Counted from the stretch's first letter, positions 41,576-49,848 are shown. The stretch is DNA of 64,000 bases from Arthrobacter sp. SX1312 (GCF_002929295.1 NZ_PJIM01000002.1:826191-890190); one strand, 5' to 3'. Notes: a model not told the origin generated them from the letters alone. Translations and numbers: made by a program.

Positions 41576-42331
41576 TCAGTGGTTGAAGTGCGTGGTCAGC
41601 GGTTCTGCCTGGCCCACGGAGGCGAGGATGCCGGCGGCGAGGTCCGATACCTTCACGTTGCGCGTGGAGGATGCCTGTCGGAGGATCGCGAACGCTTCCT
41701 TCTGGGTGCACCTGTTCTGGGCCATGATCGCGCCGACGGCCGTGTCGATCGTGGTGCGGGTCGTCATGGCGGCCTTGAGGTGCTGCGTGTCCTCGCTGAG
41801 CTTCGCGATCCGCACGGCCAGGCGGAGGGAGCGTGAGGCATCGCGGGCGAGGCCTTCGGCCACCGTGATGCCTGTGGCGTCGAAGGCGTCCGGGGTCGTG
41901 GAGTAGAAGTCCAGGCCGGCACTGGCTCCGTCATCGAGACGGATGGGAATGCCGAGGGCAGAGCGCAGGCCGTGGGCCGCAATGGCCTGGCGGTATTCGG
42001 GGAAGCGTTCCTCGGTGAGGAAGTCCCGGATATGCACGGTCTCACCCGTGCGGGCGGCCCGGAGGCAGGGGCCGTCGTCGAACCCGTACTGCACCTCATC
42101 GACCTCACGGGCTTTGTCGCTGCTGCTGGCGACCGTGATCATCGAGCGTGGCCGCAGGAGCGTCACCCCGCAGAACACCTCACCGTAGGCGCTGCTGAAC
42201 GCTTCGGAGGCTATGGTCGCGAGGCCGGTGAGGAATTCCTGGACGTCGTCGCTCTCGAGCACCATGTCCTGCAGGAGCGCGGTGACCGGGTCGCGGTCGA
42301 TCTCGCGAGCGAGTTCCTTTTCGTCGGGCAT
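41576..42331 (-). CDS. GAF-ANTAR regulator
   Basis: A second 251-residue GAF-ANTAR protein, convergent with the first and only distantly similar. Its GAF domain has QYGFDDGPCLRAARTGETVH, and LRSALGIPIRLDDGASAGLDFYS. The ANTAR domain has RTTIDTAVGAIMAQNRCTQK and EAFAILRQASSTRNVKVSDLA. The ATG at 42331 follows AAGGAG. It lies downstream of the SigK-like gene, read in the same direction, where an anti-sigma gene might be expected. Confidence 0.92.
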   Translation of the reverse strand: MPDEKELAREIDRDPVTALLQDMVLESDDVQEFLTGLATIASEAFSSAYGEVFCGVTLLRPRSMITVASSSDKAREVDEVQYGFDDGPCLRAARTGETVHIRDFLTEERFPEYRQAIAAHGLRSALGIPIRLDDGASAGLDFYSTTPDAFDATGITVAEGLARDASRSLRLAVRIAKLSEDTQHLKAAMTTRTTIDTAVGAIMAQNRCTQKEAFAILRQASSTRNVKVSDLAAGILASVGQAEPLTTHFNH

Positions 42332-42430
42332 GCGGCTGGCTCCTTGAACGAGGGGATGTCAGGTCGACGATCCAAGCCGCAGCGGTCGGAACCGGGCCGG
42401 GTCGTCGCGGCGGTCGGGGTTCACCGCTCG

Positions 42431-42474
42431 CTTCGGACCACGTGGATGGAGATGTGGAGCGCTTTCCTCCGAAG
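42431..42474 (-). terminator. Possible hairpin between the sigK-like gene and the GAF-ANTAR gene
   Basis: CTTCGGA at 42431-42437 pairs with TCCGAAG at 42468-42474, and CCAC/GTGG pairs inside the loop. It lies 34 bases after the sigma-factor stop on the minus strand. It could be a terminator or part of the leader of the GAF-ANTAR gene. Confidence 0.35.
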
Positions 42475-42507
42475 AAGTATAGGACCTGGGAGCCCGGAGT
42501 CGATCAT

Positions 42508-43137
42508 TCAGTCCGCCGCCTGGAGGCAGGTCCTGAGCCGTCCGATGCCATCCCGGATCCGGGTCTTGGCGGTCGGGACGGGGATGCCGAGGTGGTCGGC
42601 GACCTCGACGTAGGTCAGGCCGGCGTAGTAGGCGAGGTTGATCGCCTCCCGCTGCGCCGCGGACAGGGAGGCAAGGCAGGCCCGGACCGCAGCGGCCTCG
42701 GACTGCCGGACGGCAGCATCTGCGACCTGGTCGTAGTCGACGTCCTGGTTCTTGATCCCCCACTTCAGGTCCCGGGTCCGGTGGGATTCCTCGGACCGGA
42801 CCTTGTCGACCGCGCGGCGGTGCGCGACGGTCAGGATCCAGGACATCCCGGTACCGAGGCCGGGATCGAATCGCGCCGCGGTGCCCTGCCAGAGGGCGAG
42901 GAAGACGTCCTGCGTCGTCTCGGCGCTCATCTCGGCATCGACGAGCACTTTCCGGGCAAGCCCGTAGACGCGGGCGGAGGTCTGCCGGTACAGGTCTTCG
43001 AAGGCCTGCGCGTCGCCCTGCCCCACCCGAAGGAGCAGCGACTCCACCCCGCTCCCCGGCAGGCCCGGACCAGCGACAGCAGGAGGGGAGGACCGGGGAG
43101 AAAGCCGGACAGGAGCCGGGATCCGGGTAATTTGCAT
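42508..43137 (-). CDS. SigK-like ECF sigma factor
   Basis: A 209-residue ECF sigma factor. Region 2 is SARVYGLARKVLVDAEMSAETTQDVFLALWQGTAARFDPGL (split by residue 90), followed by MSWILTVAHRRAVDKVRSEES. Region 4 is LSAAQREAINLAYYAGLTYV, then HLGIPVPTAKTRIRDGIGRL. The pattern matches SigK-type factors normally paired with an RskA anti-sigma factor; no such gene is beside it. The start is ATG 43137; AAGG lies upstream within AAGGTCTCACGCAC. It directs polymerase to a stress or redox regulon that cannot be defined here. Confidence 0.9.
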   Translation of the reverse strand: MQITRIPAPVRLSPRSSPPAVAGPGLPGSGVESLLLRVGQGDAQAFEDLYRQTSARVYGLARKVLVDAEMSAETTQDVFLALWQGTAARFDPGLGTGMSWILTVAHRRAVDKVRSEESHRTRDLKWGIKNQDVDYDQVADAAVRQSEAAAVRACLASLSAAQREAINLAYYAGLTYVEVADHLGIPVPTAKTRIRDGIGRLRTCLQAAD

Positions 43138-43296
43138 GTGCGTGAGACCTTCTTCTGACCGTCGGCTTGATCCAGGCGACGTCGGGCACCGCGTGCCACA
43201 AGGTCCCTGATTGCTAAACAACCTAAGTACAGCAAACCACAGGTCCCCCCGTGTCGGGCGGCCGGATCCATGGAGGTGCGCAGATCTTGCGTGTCG
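43138..43296. promoter_or_regulatory. Region between two sigma-factor genes
   Basis: No gene is seen. The part from 43205 to 43240 is AT-richer and contains an inverted repeat TTGCT/AGCAA on the minus strand around CTTAGGTTGTTT, a plausible promoter zone for the SigK-like gene. The convergent side holds the end of the ECF41 gene. Confidence 0.35.
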
Positions 43297-44187
43297 TCAG
43301 AGCCTTGCGGCTCGGGCCGGGCCGCGCAGTTTGTCCGGGTTCCGCACGAGGTAGATCCCGCTGATCCTGCCCTGCCCGTCCGCCTCCACGGCGACGGTCA
43401 GTTCCAGCCGGTCACCCGCATGGACCAGGATGCCCTGGCCGCCATTAAGAGGTCCGATGCCCACCCGCGCCCCCGGCGTCGGCGTGCGGCCGATCCTCAG
43501 AAGGAACCCGGCGATCGCCGCGGCCCCCAGGATGGGCTTGCGGGCGGCCACGACCTTGCCGCCGCCGTCGGAGAGCAGGACGGCGTCGGGGGCCAGGACG
43601 TCCATCAGGGCCTGCAGGTCACCCGTGCCCACGGCGGCCTGGAAAGCCTCGAGGGCCGCGGCGCCCTCCCTGGTGCTGCTCGCGGACCGGTCTGCGGCGC
43701 CGATGCGGGTCCGGGCCCGCACGGCGATCTGCCGTACCGCGGCCTGACTCTTGCCGAGGGCCTCGGCGACCGCCGGATAGGGCAGGCCGAAGACGTCGTG
43801 GAGCATGAACACGGCGCGTTGCTCCGGAGTGGCCTGCAGCAGCACCACGGTCAGGGCGTAGCTGAGTTGCTCGCTCATCATCAGGCGTTGCTCGGGGTCG
43901 TCGGCCTCTGCCACGAGCGGCTCGGGCAGCCACGGACCCGGGTAGGACTCCCGGCGGCGGGACACGGTCCGGATCGCGTTGAGTGCAGTCCTGGTCGCGA
44001 TCGTGGCGAGGTAGGCCCGCGGATCCCGGACCCCGGCCGGGTCCACCCCGGCCCAGCGCAGGTAGCTGTCCTGGACGACGTCGTCGGCATCGGCGCGGGT
44101 CCCCAGGACCTCGTAGGCGATCGCGAACACCATGGGGCGATGCGCTGCGAACAGCTCGTCCTGCTCCGTCGAGGGGGCCATGGGCAT
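43297..44187 (-). CDS. ECF41-family sigma factor with SnoaL-like C-terminal domain (SigJ-like)
   Basis: A 296-residue sigma factor. Region 2 includes MVFAIAYEVLGTRADADDVV and region 4 includes TPEQRAVFMLHDVFGLPY, followed by KSQAAVRQIAVRARTRI. The three ECF41 hallmarks are all present: WLPEP in the linker between regions 2 and 4, DGGGK in the C-terminal SnoaL-like extension, and NPDKL near the end. In this group the extension acts as a built-in regulator instead of a separate anti-sigma factor. Its ATG overlaps the stop of the oxidoreductase gene (TGATG), so both are one operon. A predicted ECF41 promoter lies at 45373-45399. Confidence 0.95.
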   Translation of the reverse strand: MPMAPSTEQDELFAAHRPMVFAIAYEVLGTRADADDVVQDSYLRWAGVDPAGVRDPRAYLATIATRTALNAIRTVSRRRESYPGPWLPEPLVAEADDPEQRLMMSEQLSYALTVVLLQATPEQRAVFMLHDVFGLPYPAVAEALGKSQAAVRQIAVRARTRIGAADRSASSTREGAAALEAFQAAVGTGDLQALMDVLAPDAVLLSDGGGKVVAARKPILGAAAIAGFLLRIGRTPTPGARVGIGPLNGGQGILVHAGDRLELTVAVEADGQGRISGIYLVRNPDKLRGPARAARL

Positions 44188-45335
44188 CAGCCTACGGGCA
44201 CGGCCGGACCGGCCGGCCACGTGTAGGACCCCGGTGTGCGCGCCTCCCCGGCCAGCCACGCGAGCGTCATCCGGCAGACCTGTTCCTTCCCCCATCCTCC
44301 GGCCCGCCCGGAGAGCGCCCAGCGGCGGGGCGCGTCATCTGCGTGGACGAACTGCACATGACCCCGTCCCGCGCCGAGGTCCAGGCACTGCGCGAGGTAG
44401 CCGGCGTCGAGCTCCGACGGGGCGGTGCCGGCCAGGCGGGCGAGCACGGTGTCGGCGGCGTGGGCGCCCATCGGCAGCGCGATCGCGCAGGACGCCCGCA
44501 GGTGATCCCCGGCGGTACCGGTGACGGACACGGCGTCGCCGGCGCCGAGGACGCGCTCATGGCCAGGCACGGCGAGTGTCGCGTCCACGACGAGCCGCCC
44601 GCTGCCGTCCACGGGCAACAGGCTGTCGGCCGCGAGGGACGGCACGGCGAGCCCCGCCGTCCAGATCGTCGCCGCCGCTGCCGGTCGTGGGCGTGCACCG
44701 GGAGCCCGGGGGGTCACGGTCCCCGTCTCAGGGTCCACGCTCCCGTGCTCGACGGTGATGCCGAGGCGGTGCAGGCGGCGGGCCACCGCGTCCCTGTCGG
44801 TGAGGGGATGGGCCGGCCCGGACGGGGCGACGACGGTGATGGACAGGTCCGGGCGCGTGACCGCGAGCGCGCAGGCCAGTTCGACTCCCGTGGGACCGGT
44901 ACCGGCCACCGTCACCGCCGCACCGGGGGCCAGACGCGTGATGGCGCGCCGCGTTCCCGCCGCGGCCGCCGCATTGGTGACCGACAGCAGGGGAGTGGGC
45001 GGCTCTCCGCTGCCGACCGCGTACACCAGCCAGTCGAACCCGATCGGGGCGTGGCCCCGCAGGGTCAGGGACCGACGGTCGGCATCGATCCGGAGCGCCC
45101 GGGCGGGGAGGCGACGCACCCGTGGATGCAGCACCCTCGACCAGTCCACGCCTGCTGCGTCCCGGCTCCCGGCGGCGACCCGGTGCAGCCGGATCCGTTC
45201 GGTGAACTGCGCCCCCGGATCCACCAGGGTGACCTCGACGGGGAGTCGATCCGCTGTGCTCCCCGCAACCCTGTTCGCCGCCATCACCCCGGCGTACCCG
45301 CCACCGACGACCACCACCCGCACTGACCCGCTCAT
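44187..45335 (-). CDS. NDH-2-like FAD-dependent oxidoreductase, ECF41 partner
   Basis: A 382-residue flavoprotein. The FAD motif is VRVVVVGGGYAGVMAANRVAG, the NAD(P) motif is AAVTVAGTGPTGVELACALA, and the second FAD motif is LVVDATLAVPGHERVLGAGDA. This is the two-dinucleotide-binding pattern of NADH:quinone dehydrogenase-like proteins. There is no membrane helix. ECF41 sigma factors are typically encoded beside a carboxymuconolactone decarboxylase, oxidoreductase or epimerase whose promoter they activate, which matches this neighbour. The electron acceptor is unknown. Confidence 0.88.
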   Translation of the reverse strand: MSGSVRVVVVGGGYAGVMAANRVAGSTADRLPVEVTLVDPGAQFTERIRLHRVAAGSRDAAGVDWSRVLHPRVRRLPARALRIDADRRSLTLRGHAPIGFDWLVYAVGSGEPPTPLLSVTNAAAAAGTRRAITRLAPGAAVTVAGTGPTGVELACALAVTRPDLSITVVAPSGPAHPLTDRDAVARRLHRLGITVEHGSVDPETGTVTPRAPGARPRPAAAATIWTAGLAVPSLAADSLLPVDGSGRLVVDATLAVPGHERVLGAGDAVSVTGTAGDHLRASCAIALPMGAHAADTVLARLAGTAPSELDAGYLAQCLDLGAGRGHVQFVHADDAPRRWALSGRAGGWGKEQVCRMTLAWLAGEARTPGSYTWPAGPAVPVG

Positions 45336-45372
45336 GACGCCTCCCTTCCTCAGGAATGTCCGACACCATCAA

Positions 45373-45399
45373 GACACCGCTCGCCGGCGGTCTGTGACA
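45373..45399 (-). promoter_or_regulatory. Predicted ECF41-type promoter of the oxidoreductase-sigma operon
   Basis: On the minus strand TGTCACA (45399-45393) is followed after exactly 16 bases by TGTC (45376-45373). The published ECF41 target has TGTCACA in the -35 region and CGTC in the -10 region at this spacing, so there is one mismatch in the -10. The site is 38 bases upstream of the ATG of the oxidoreductase gene. Confidence 0.7.
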
Positions 45400-45436
45400 G
45401 GGGCGCAGCCGGACCGTGGGGGCCGGTCGGTCGTCC

Positions 45437-46465
45437 TCAGCCCGTGGCGGTGCTGGACCTGAGCACGAGTTCGCCGTGCGGCATGGGCTTCGTCTGGATG
45501 GTGCCTGTGTCGAGCAGGGCGAGCAGGAGTTCGGCGGCCACCCGGCCCTGCATGCCCGGGTTCCTGGACAGTGCCGTGACCGCGGGGGACGCGAGCCGGC
45601 AGTGCAGCGAGTCGTCCCAGCTGACCATCGCGACGTCGTCGGGGCAGCGCAGGCCGAGTTCGCGCAGGGCGAGCAGCCCGCCCATCGCCATCAGGTCGTT
45701 GCCGAACACCATCGCCGTCACCGGTGCCTCCGGTGCGCGGAGGAGTGTCACGACGGCGTCGTGCCCGGACGTGAGCGCGTAGTCGGTCTCCACCTGGACC
45801 ACCTCCAAACCGTGGCGTGCCGCGCGCTCCCGTACGCCTCGGATGCGCTCCTCCTCGTGGACGAACCGGTGCGGGCCCGACACGTGCGCGATCCGACGGT
45901 GCCCGCGGTCGTGGAGGTGATCGACGATCGTGGCGGCGTCGACGGCGTGGTCCGTCGTCGTCCCGGAGTACGAGGCGGGCGCGGCGGATGCCGGTGCGCT
46001 GTGCAGCACGAACGGCAGGCCCAGCCGGTCCAGCAGGGTGGGCCGCGGGTCGTCGTGCAGGTGATCGAAGATGAGGACGCCGTCCACCTTCCGTTCGCCG
46101 GCCCAGCGCTCGTAGGTGGACTGCTCCTGGACCGGACCCTTGTCCACCATGCGGAGCATCAGGGCCATGTCCCCTTCGGCGAGGGCTGTCTCGATGCCCG
46201 CGAGCATCGCCATGTAGTGCGGTTCCGTGCCGATGAGGAGGGGATCGGCGGACAGGACCATCCCGACGGCGCCCGCGCGGGACCGGGAGAGGGCGCGGGC
46301 GGAGGAGCTGGGGTACCAGTCGAGTTCCTCGGCGAGGTCCAGGACACGGCGCCGGGTGAGTTCGCTGACCCCTGGCTGGCCATTGAGCGCGTAGGAGACC
46401 GATGCCTTCGAAATGCCCAGCCTCTTCGCCAGGCCGGTAATGGTTTCCTTGGACATGGCTTCCAC
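45437..46465 (-). CDS. LacI-family transcriptional regulator
   Basis: A 342-residue regulator. The DNA-binding N-terminus is TITGLAKRLGISKASVSYAL, NGQPGVSELTRRRVLDLAEE, with the hinge helix SSSARALSRSRAGAVGMV, and the rest is a periplasmic-binding-protein-like sugar sensor (TAMVFGNDLMAMGGLLALRE, VSWDDSLHCRLASP). The GTG start at 46465 has GGAG five bases upstream; an ATG at 46456 is an alternative. It is divergent from the sugar isomerase/oxidoreductase operon and a perfect palindrome lies between them, so it likely represses that operon until a sugar inducer binds. Confidence 0.93.
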   Translation of the reverse strand: MEAMSKETITGLAKRLGISKASVSYALNGQPGVSELTRRRVLDLAEELDWYPSSSARALSRSRAGAVGMVLSADPLLIGTEPHYMAMLAGIETALAEGDMALMLRMVDKGPVQEQSTYERWAGERKVDGVLIFDHLHDDPRPTLLDRLGLPFVLHSAPASAAPASYSGTTTDHAVDAATIVDHLHDRGHRRIAHVSGPHRFVHEEERIRGVRERAARHGLEVVQVETDYALTSGHDAVVTLLRAPEAPVTAMVFGNDLMAMGGLLALRELGLRCPDDVAMVSWDDSLHCRLASPAVTALSRNPGMQGRVAAELLLALLDTGTIQTKPMPHGELVLRSSTATG

Positions 46466-46521
46466 AATAGCTCCACGAAATGCTTGACCGACCCCGTGAT
46501 ATCACCTAGGTTCGACCTGAC

Positions 46522-46539
46522 TGCTGAACCGGTTCAGCA
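46522..46539. promoter_or_regulatory. LacI-type operator
   Basis: TGCTGAACCGGTTCAGCA is an 18-bp perfect palindrome with the central CG typical of LacI-family operators. It lies 30 bases before the GTG of the isomerase gene and about 57 bases from the start of the divergent regulator gene, placed to overlap the operon promoter. Confidence 0.88.
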
Positions 46540-46568
46540 TCCCCTATTCTCAGCGAGGAGAATCCCCC

Positions 46569-47303
46569 GTGACGTATTCACTCCAGCTCTACACCCTGCG
46601 GACGGCCATGGGAGAGGATCTGCCGGGCACCATCCAGCGTGTCGCCGCACTGGGCTACACCGCCGTCGAGCCCTACAACTTCGTCGCCACCGCCGACGAG
46701 CTCACGGCCGCACTCTCGGAGAGCGGACTCACCGCCCCGTCCGGCCACGCGCCCCTCCTCAGTGCGGATCAGGACGAGATCTTCGAGGCCGCACGCAAGC
46801 TCGGTATCGGCACCGTGATCGACCCCCACGTCGAGCGCTCGTCCTGGACCTCCGACGAGGACATCAGGGCCACCGCCGAAGCCCTCAACGCGGCAGCGAA
46901 GAAGGGTGCCGGGTACGGCATCACCGTCGGCTACCACAACCACGAGTTCGAACTGGAGGAGCGCATCGACGGCACCTCCGCCCTCGAGGTCCTCGCCGGC
47001 TACCTCGACCCGGAGGTCGTCCTCGAGGTGGATACCTACTGGGCGGCCGTCGGCGGCGAGGATCCCGCCGCGCTGCTCCGCCGCCTCGGCGACCGCGTAC
47101 GCTTCATCCACATCAAGGACGGCCCACTCACCAAGCAGAACACGGAGCAGGTTGCCGTCGGCTCGGGCAGCATGCCCGTCTGGGACGTGCTCGACGCCGC
47201 TCCCGGGCTCGAGGCCGCCGTCGTCGAACTCGACGATTTCGACGGCGACATCTTCGCCGCCGTCGCCGACAGCCTCGCGTACCTGACGGAGGGAAGGAAA
47301 TGA
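46569..47303 (+). CDS. Sugar phosphate isomerase/epimerase (xylose isomerase-like TIM barrel)
   Basis: A 244-residue TIM-barrel protein of the AP-endonuclease-2/IolE-like group. Visible motifs are LGYTAVEPYNF, YGITVGYHNHEFELEE (metal-binding His and Glu), VVLEVDTYWAAVGGEDP and RFIHIKDGPLTKQ, with the end block VVELDDFDGDI. Members isomerise or epimerise sugars or inositol-type compounds. The GTG start follows GAGGAG. Its stop overlaps the ATG of the oxidoreductase (ATGA), so the two are translated together under the LacI regulator. Confidence 0.9.
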   Translation: MTYSLQLYTLRTAMGEDLPGTIQRVAALGYTAVEPYNFVATADELTAALSESGLTAPSGHAPLLSADQDEIFEAARKLGIGTVIDPHVERSSWTSDEDIRATAEALNAAAKKGAGYGITVGYHNHEFELEERIDGTSALEVLAGYLDPEVVLEVDTYWAAVGGEDPAALLRRLGDRVRFIHIKDGPLTKQNTEQVAVGSGSMPVWDVLDAAPGLEAAVVELDDFDGDIFAAVADSLAYLTEGRK

Positions 47304-48427
47304 GCGCTCGATCGGAAGCCCGGCGCACCGGCCCCGTCGGCGTCGCCGTCATCGGAGCAGGGGTCATCAGCAAGGAATACCTGACGAATCTGACAGCCTT
47401 CCCGGACGTGACGGTGCACATCGTCGCCGACCTGCACGAGGAGGTCGCCGCGGCCCGGGCCGCGGAGTTCGGGGTGCCGTCCTCGGGCGGCGTCCAGGAT
47501 GCGCTGAACCACCCCGACGTCGAGATCATCGTGAATCTGACCATCCCCGCAGCGCACGTCGAGGTCGCTACTGCCGCCGTCGAAGCGGGCAAGCACGTGT
47601 GGAGCGAGAAGCCCTTCTCGCTGGACCGGGAGAGCGGCACGGGCCTGCTGAAGGCCGCGGATGCCGCCGGCCTCCGCCTGGGCTGTGCTCCCGATACCTT
47701 CCTCGGCGCGGGCCTGCAGACGGCGCTGCGCCTGGTGGCGCGCGGCGACATCGGCGTACCCCTCACGGCGCTGACCCTGATGCAGTCCCCGGGCCCCGAG
47801 TCCTGGCACCCGAATCCCGCCTTCCTCTTCCAGGAGGGCGCCGGGCCGTTGTTCGACATGGGCCCCTACTATCTGACGACGCTCGTCCAGACCTTCGGTG
47901 CGATCACGAAGGTGGCGGGCTTCGGGTCGACGTCCCGCGATAGGCGCACCGTCGGTTCGGGGCCGCGGGCCGGTGAGGTCTTCGACGTCACCGTTCCGTC
48001 CCACGTCAGCGCGATCGCCCGGTTCGCGAACGGCGAGTCCTCGCAGAGCATCTTCAGTTTCGATTCACCGCTCCATCGCGCAGGGTTCGTCGAGGTCACC
48101 GGGACGGAGGCCACCCTCGCGTTCCCCGACCCGAACAACTTCACGGGCGACCTCGTGCTGACGCGCCGCGGAAGCGACGAACCGGAGGTCGTCCACGCGG
48201 TCGGCGCGACGTCGACGCGCGGTAGCGGTGTGCTCGAGATGGCCCGGGCCCTGCGCGAGGGGCGCCCGCACCGCGCCCAGGGCGGGACGGCGTACCACGT
48301 CCTCGACGCCATGGTCTCGATCGCGGAGAGCCTCGCCACCGGTGAGTTCGTCTCGCTCTCGAGCACCGCGACCGCCGCCGAGCCGCTGCCGGAGGACTGG
48401 GACCCGTACGCGGCGACCCTGTCCTGA
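47300..48427 (+). CDS. Gfo/Idh/MocA-family oxidoreductase
   Basis: A 375-residue NAD(P)-dependent oxidoreductase. The Rossmann motif is VGVAVIGAGVISKEYLTNL, the signature lysine is in GKHVWSEKPFSLD, and the C-terminal substrate domain has FDMGPYYLTTLVQTFG with an active-site Tyr/His region. The family oxidises or isomerises sugars and inositols at a hydroxyl group. It is coupled to the isomerase gene by a 4-base overlap; together they form a two-step catabolic module. The sugar is not identifiable from sequence. No sugar transporter is next to them. Confidence 0.9.
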   Translation: MSARSEARRTGPVGVAVIGAGVISKEYLTNLTAFPDVTVHIVADLHEEVAAARAAEFGVPSSGGVQDALNHPDVEIIVNLTIPAAHVEVATAAVEAGKHVWSEKPFSLDRESGTGLLKAADAAGLRLGCAPDTFLGAGLQTALRLVARGDIGVPLTALTLMQSPGPESWHPNPAFLFQEGAGPLFDMGPYYLTTLVQTFGAITKVAGFGSTSRDRRTVGSGPRAGEVFDVTVPSHVSAIARFANGESSQSIFSFDSPLHRAGFVEVTGTEATLAFPDPNNFTGDLVLTRRGSDEPEVVHAVGATSTRGSGVLEMARALREGRPHRAQGGTAYHVLDAMVSIAESLATGEFVSLSSTATAAEPLPEDWDPYAATLS

Positions 48428-48622
48428 GACCTCCCGGGGAACCCGACCACCACGCCCGCGAGGGACGCGGACGGTGGCCGGCGGGGCTCCGACAGCCCGC
48501 GTTCCGCCCGGGTCGAGCACCCGGCAGGGTCCGGTGGCCGCGACGCCGGTCGGGTACTGGCGTAGGCTGGGAGTTGCGGACACGTTCGCGCCACCTCTGG
48601 CGCCGTCCGCGAGGAGGCGGAA
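48428..48622. other. Intergenic region
   Basis: This 195-base gap contains GC-rich short inverted repeats (for example GGCCGGCGGGG) but no convincing gene or terminator. TAGGCT at 48563 is a plausible -10 for the uracil-DNA glycosylase-family gene downstream. Confidence 0.35.
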
Positions 48623-49267
48623 TTGGTACAGCGTATGTCAGACCCCACGTACAGGGCACAGCAGTGGGAACAGCGATACGATCCGCAGATCGAGGACGTG
48701 AACCGGCTGTGCGACACCCTGGCCGAGTCGAAGCCGGGGTCGGCGGTGCCCTACATCGACCCGATCCACGACGTGGACGGCTGCAAGATCGTCAGCCTCT
48801 TCTCCAACCCCGGAGCCTCGCTGCCCTCCGGTTTCGTCTCGTTCGAGAACGACGACCCGAGTTCCATCCGCATGGCGGGGATCTACGAGGCCGTCGGTCT
48901 GCGGCCCGATGCCTTCATGCCGTGGAACGCCCACCCCTGGTACCTGCCGGAGGGCAAGGAGCGGGCGCTGACCATGGACCAGATCGCCGACGGCGTGAAG
49001 CCCCTGCTCACCTTCCTGCAGCAGGTCCCGCGAGCGTCGGCGCTCGTGGCGCACGGTGCCGACGCCCACAAGGCCGCCCGCCGGCTCATGAAGCTCGAGA
49101 ACCGGGCCATCGCCAAGCGCGGGTTCAAGATCTACGAGGTCCGTTCCCCCGGGGAGCGCGCCTTCAAAGGCACGCCCGTCAACCAGGAGCTGTGGCTGAA
49201 GGAGATCCAGGCGGCCTACACCGACGCGATGGGCCGCGCCGGCATCCGCGCCCGGCAGTCCATCTAG
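48623..49267 (+). CDS. Uracil-DNA glycosylase-superfamily protein
   Basis: A 214-residue protein with the small UDG-type layout: first motif near residue 60 (IVSLFSNPGASLPSGF), middle PWNAHPWYLPEGKER and late ALVAHGADAHKAARRLM. It belongs to a subgroup seen in actinobacteria and may remove uracil or other deaminated bases from DNA. The start is drawn as TTG at 48623 because AGGAGG lies five bases upstream; the ATG at 48635 would leave a 17-base gap. Exact UDG family is unclear, and activity is inferred from family only. Confidence 0.75.
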   Translation: MVQRMSDPTYRAQQWEQRYDPQIEDVNRLCDTLAESKPGSAVPYIDPIHDVDGCKIVSLFSNPGASLPSGFVSFENDDPSSIRMAGIYEAVGLRPDAFMPWNAHPWYLPEGKERALTMDQIADGVKPLLTFLQQVPRASALVAHGADAHKAARRLMKLENRAIAKRGFKIYEVRSPGERAFKGTPVNQELWLKEIQAAYTDAMGRAGIRARQSI

Positions 49268-49324
49268 GGCTCCTTCCGGATCCCCGGTCCACGTCGGGGA
49301 CCGGGGCCGCCGCCCGGCCGCGCC

Positions 49325-49681
49325 TCAGGGACGGTCGCTGAGCGCGTGCAGAGGAGATTCGGCCGAGTGCTCCCTCGAACGCTTCAGGGTCAGTCCCCGC
49401 AGGGTCGCCGCGATGTCCTCGATGGACTGCTGGACCCACGCGAAGGCGTCGTCGTCCGTCCTCTGCGTCTCGAGGTCAGGGGCGCTCGCGCGGTGCGTGA
49501 GGGCGAGGCGCGCGACGGCTCTCTCGAGGTGCTCGAGCAGGGCGTCCGTCTCGGCACTGAGCTGGTGGACGAGGGTGTCCCCGCTTCGTGCGTCCCGGCC
49601 GCCGGGCACCATGTGGAGTGCGGTCCGGTGCGGCGCGGCTTCGTCCGTGGGCGTGGGGGCAGACGGGCACTGTGTGCTCAT
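49325..49681 (-). CDS. Hypothetical helical protein
   Basis: A 118-residue soluble protein (MSTQCPSAPTPTDEAAPHRT) with a long helical middle (LVHQLSAETDALLEHLERAVARLAL) and another at DAFAWVQQSIEDIAATLRGL, reminiscent of small alpha-helical bundles. There is no known motif. The start at 49681 is preceded by GAGGTCTCACCTAC, very like the leader before the SigK-like gene. Confidence 0.6.
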   Translation of the reverse strand: MSTQCPSAPTPTDEAAPHRTALHMVPGGRDARSGDTLVHQLSAETDALLEHLERAVARLALTHRASAPDLETQRTDDDAFAWVQQSIEDIAATLRGLTLKRSREHSAESPLHALSDRP

Positions 49682-49848
49682 GTAGGTGAGACCTCGGTCT
49701 GTGTGATGACGGCACCCTGACATCGCTCAGGGGCGAAAAGGCATTGACACAGACAGTCTGCCATTACCCGGCAGTATTCTCCGCGTTCCATGCCGCAGGA
49801 ATCCCGGAAGTTACCGACGAGTACGGACCGTGGGTCCGTCGCCGTCCA
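49682..49848. promoter_or_regulatory. Promoter region of the 118-residue gene
   Basis: This region is AT-richer than average. On the minus strand it contains CTGCCGGGTAATGGCAG, an inverted repeat with 5-bp arms, and GTGTCAATGCC. These may be binding sites for a regulator. TTGACA is visible on the plus strand at 49744 but has no -10 at normal spacing. Confidence 0.4.

Noticed and set aside
45416-47299. First part of the 1003-residue rightward frame
   Set aside because: It overlaps the LacI gene (opposite strand) and the isomerase (other frame). The real gene in this frame starts at the ATG at 47300.
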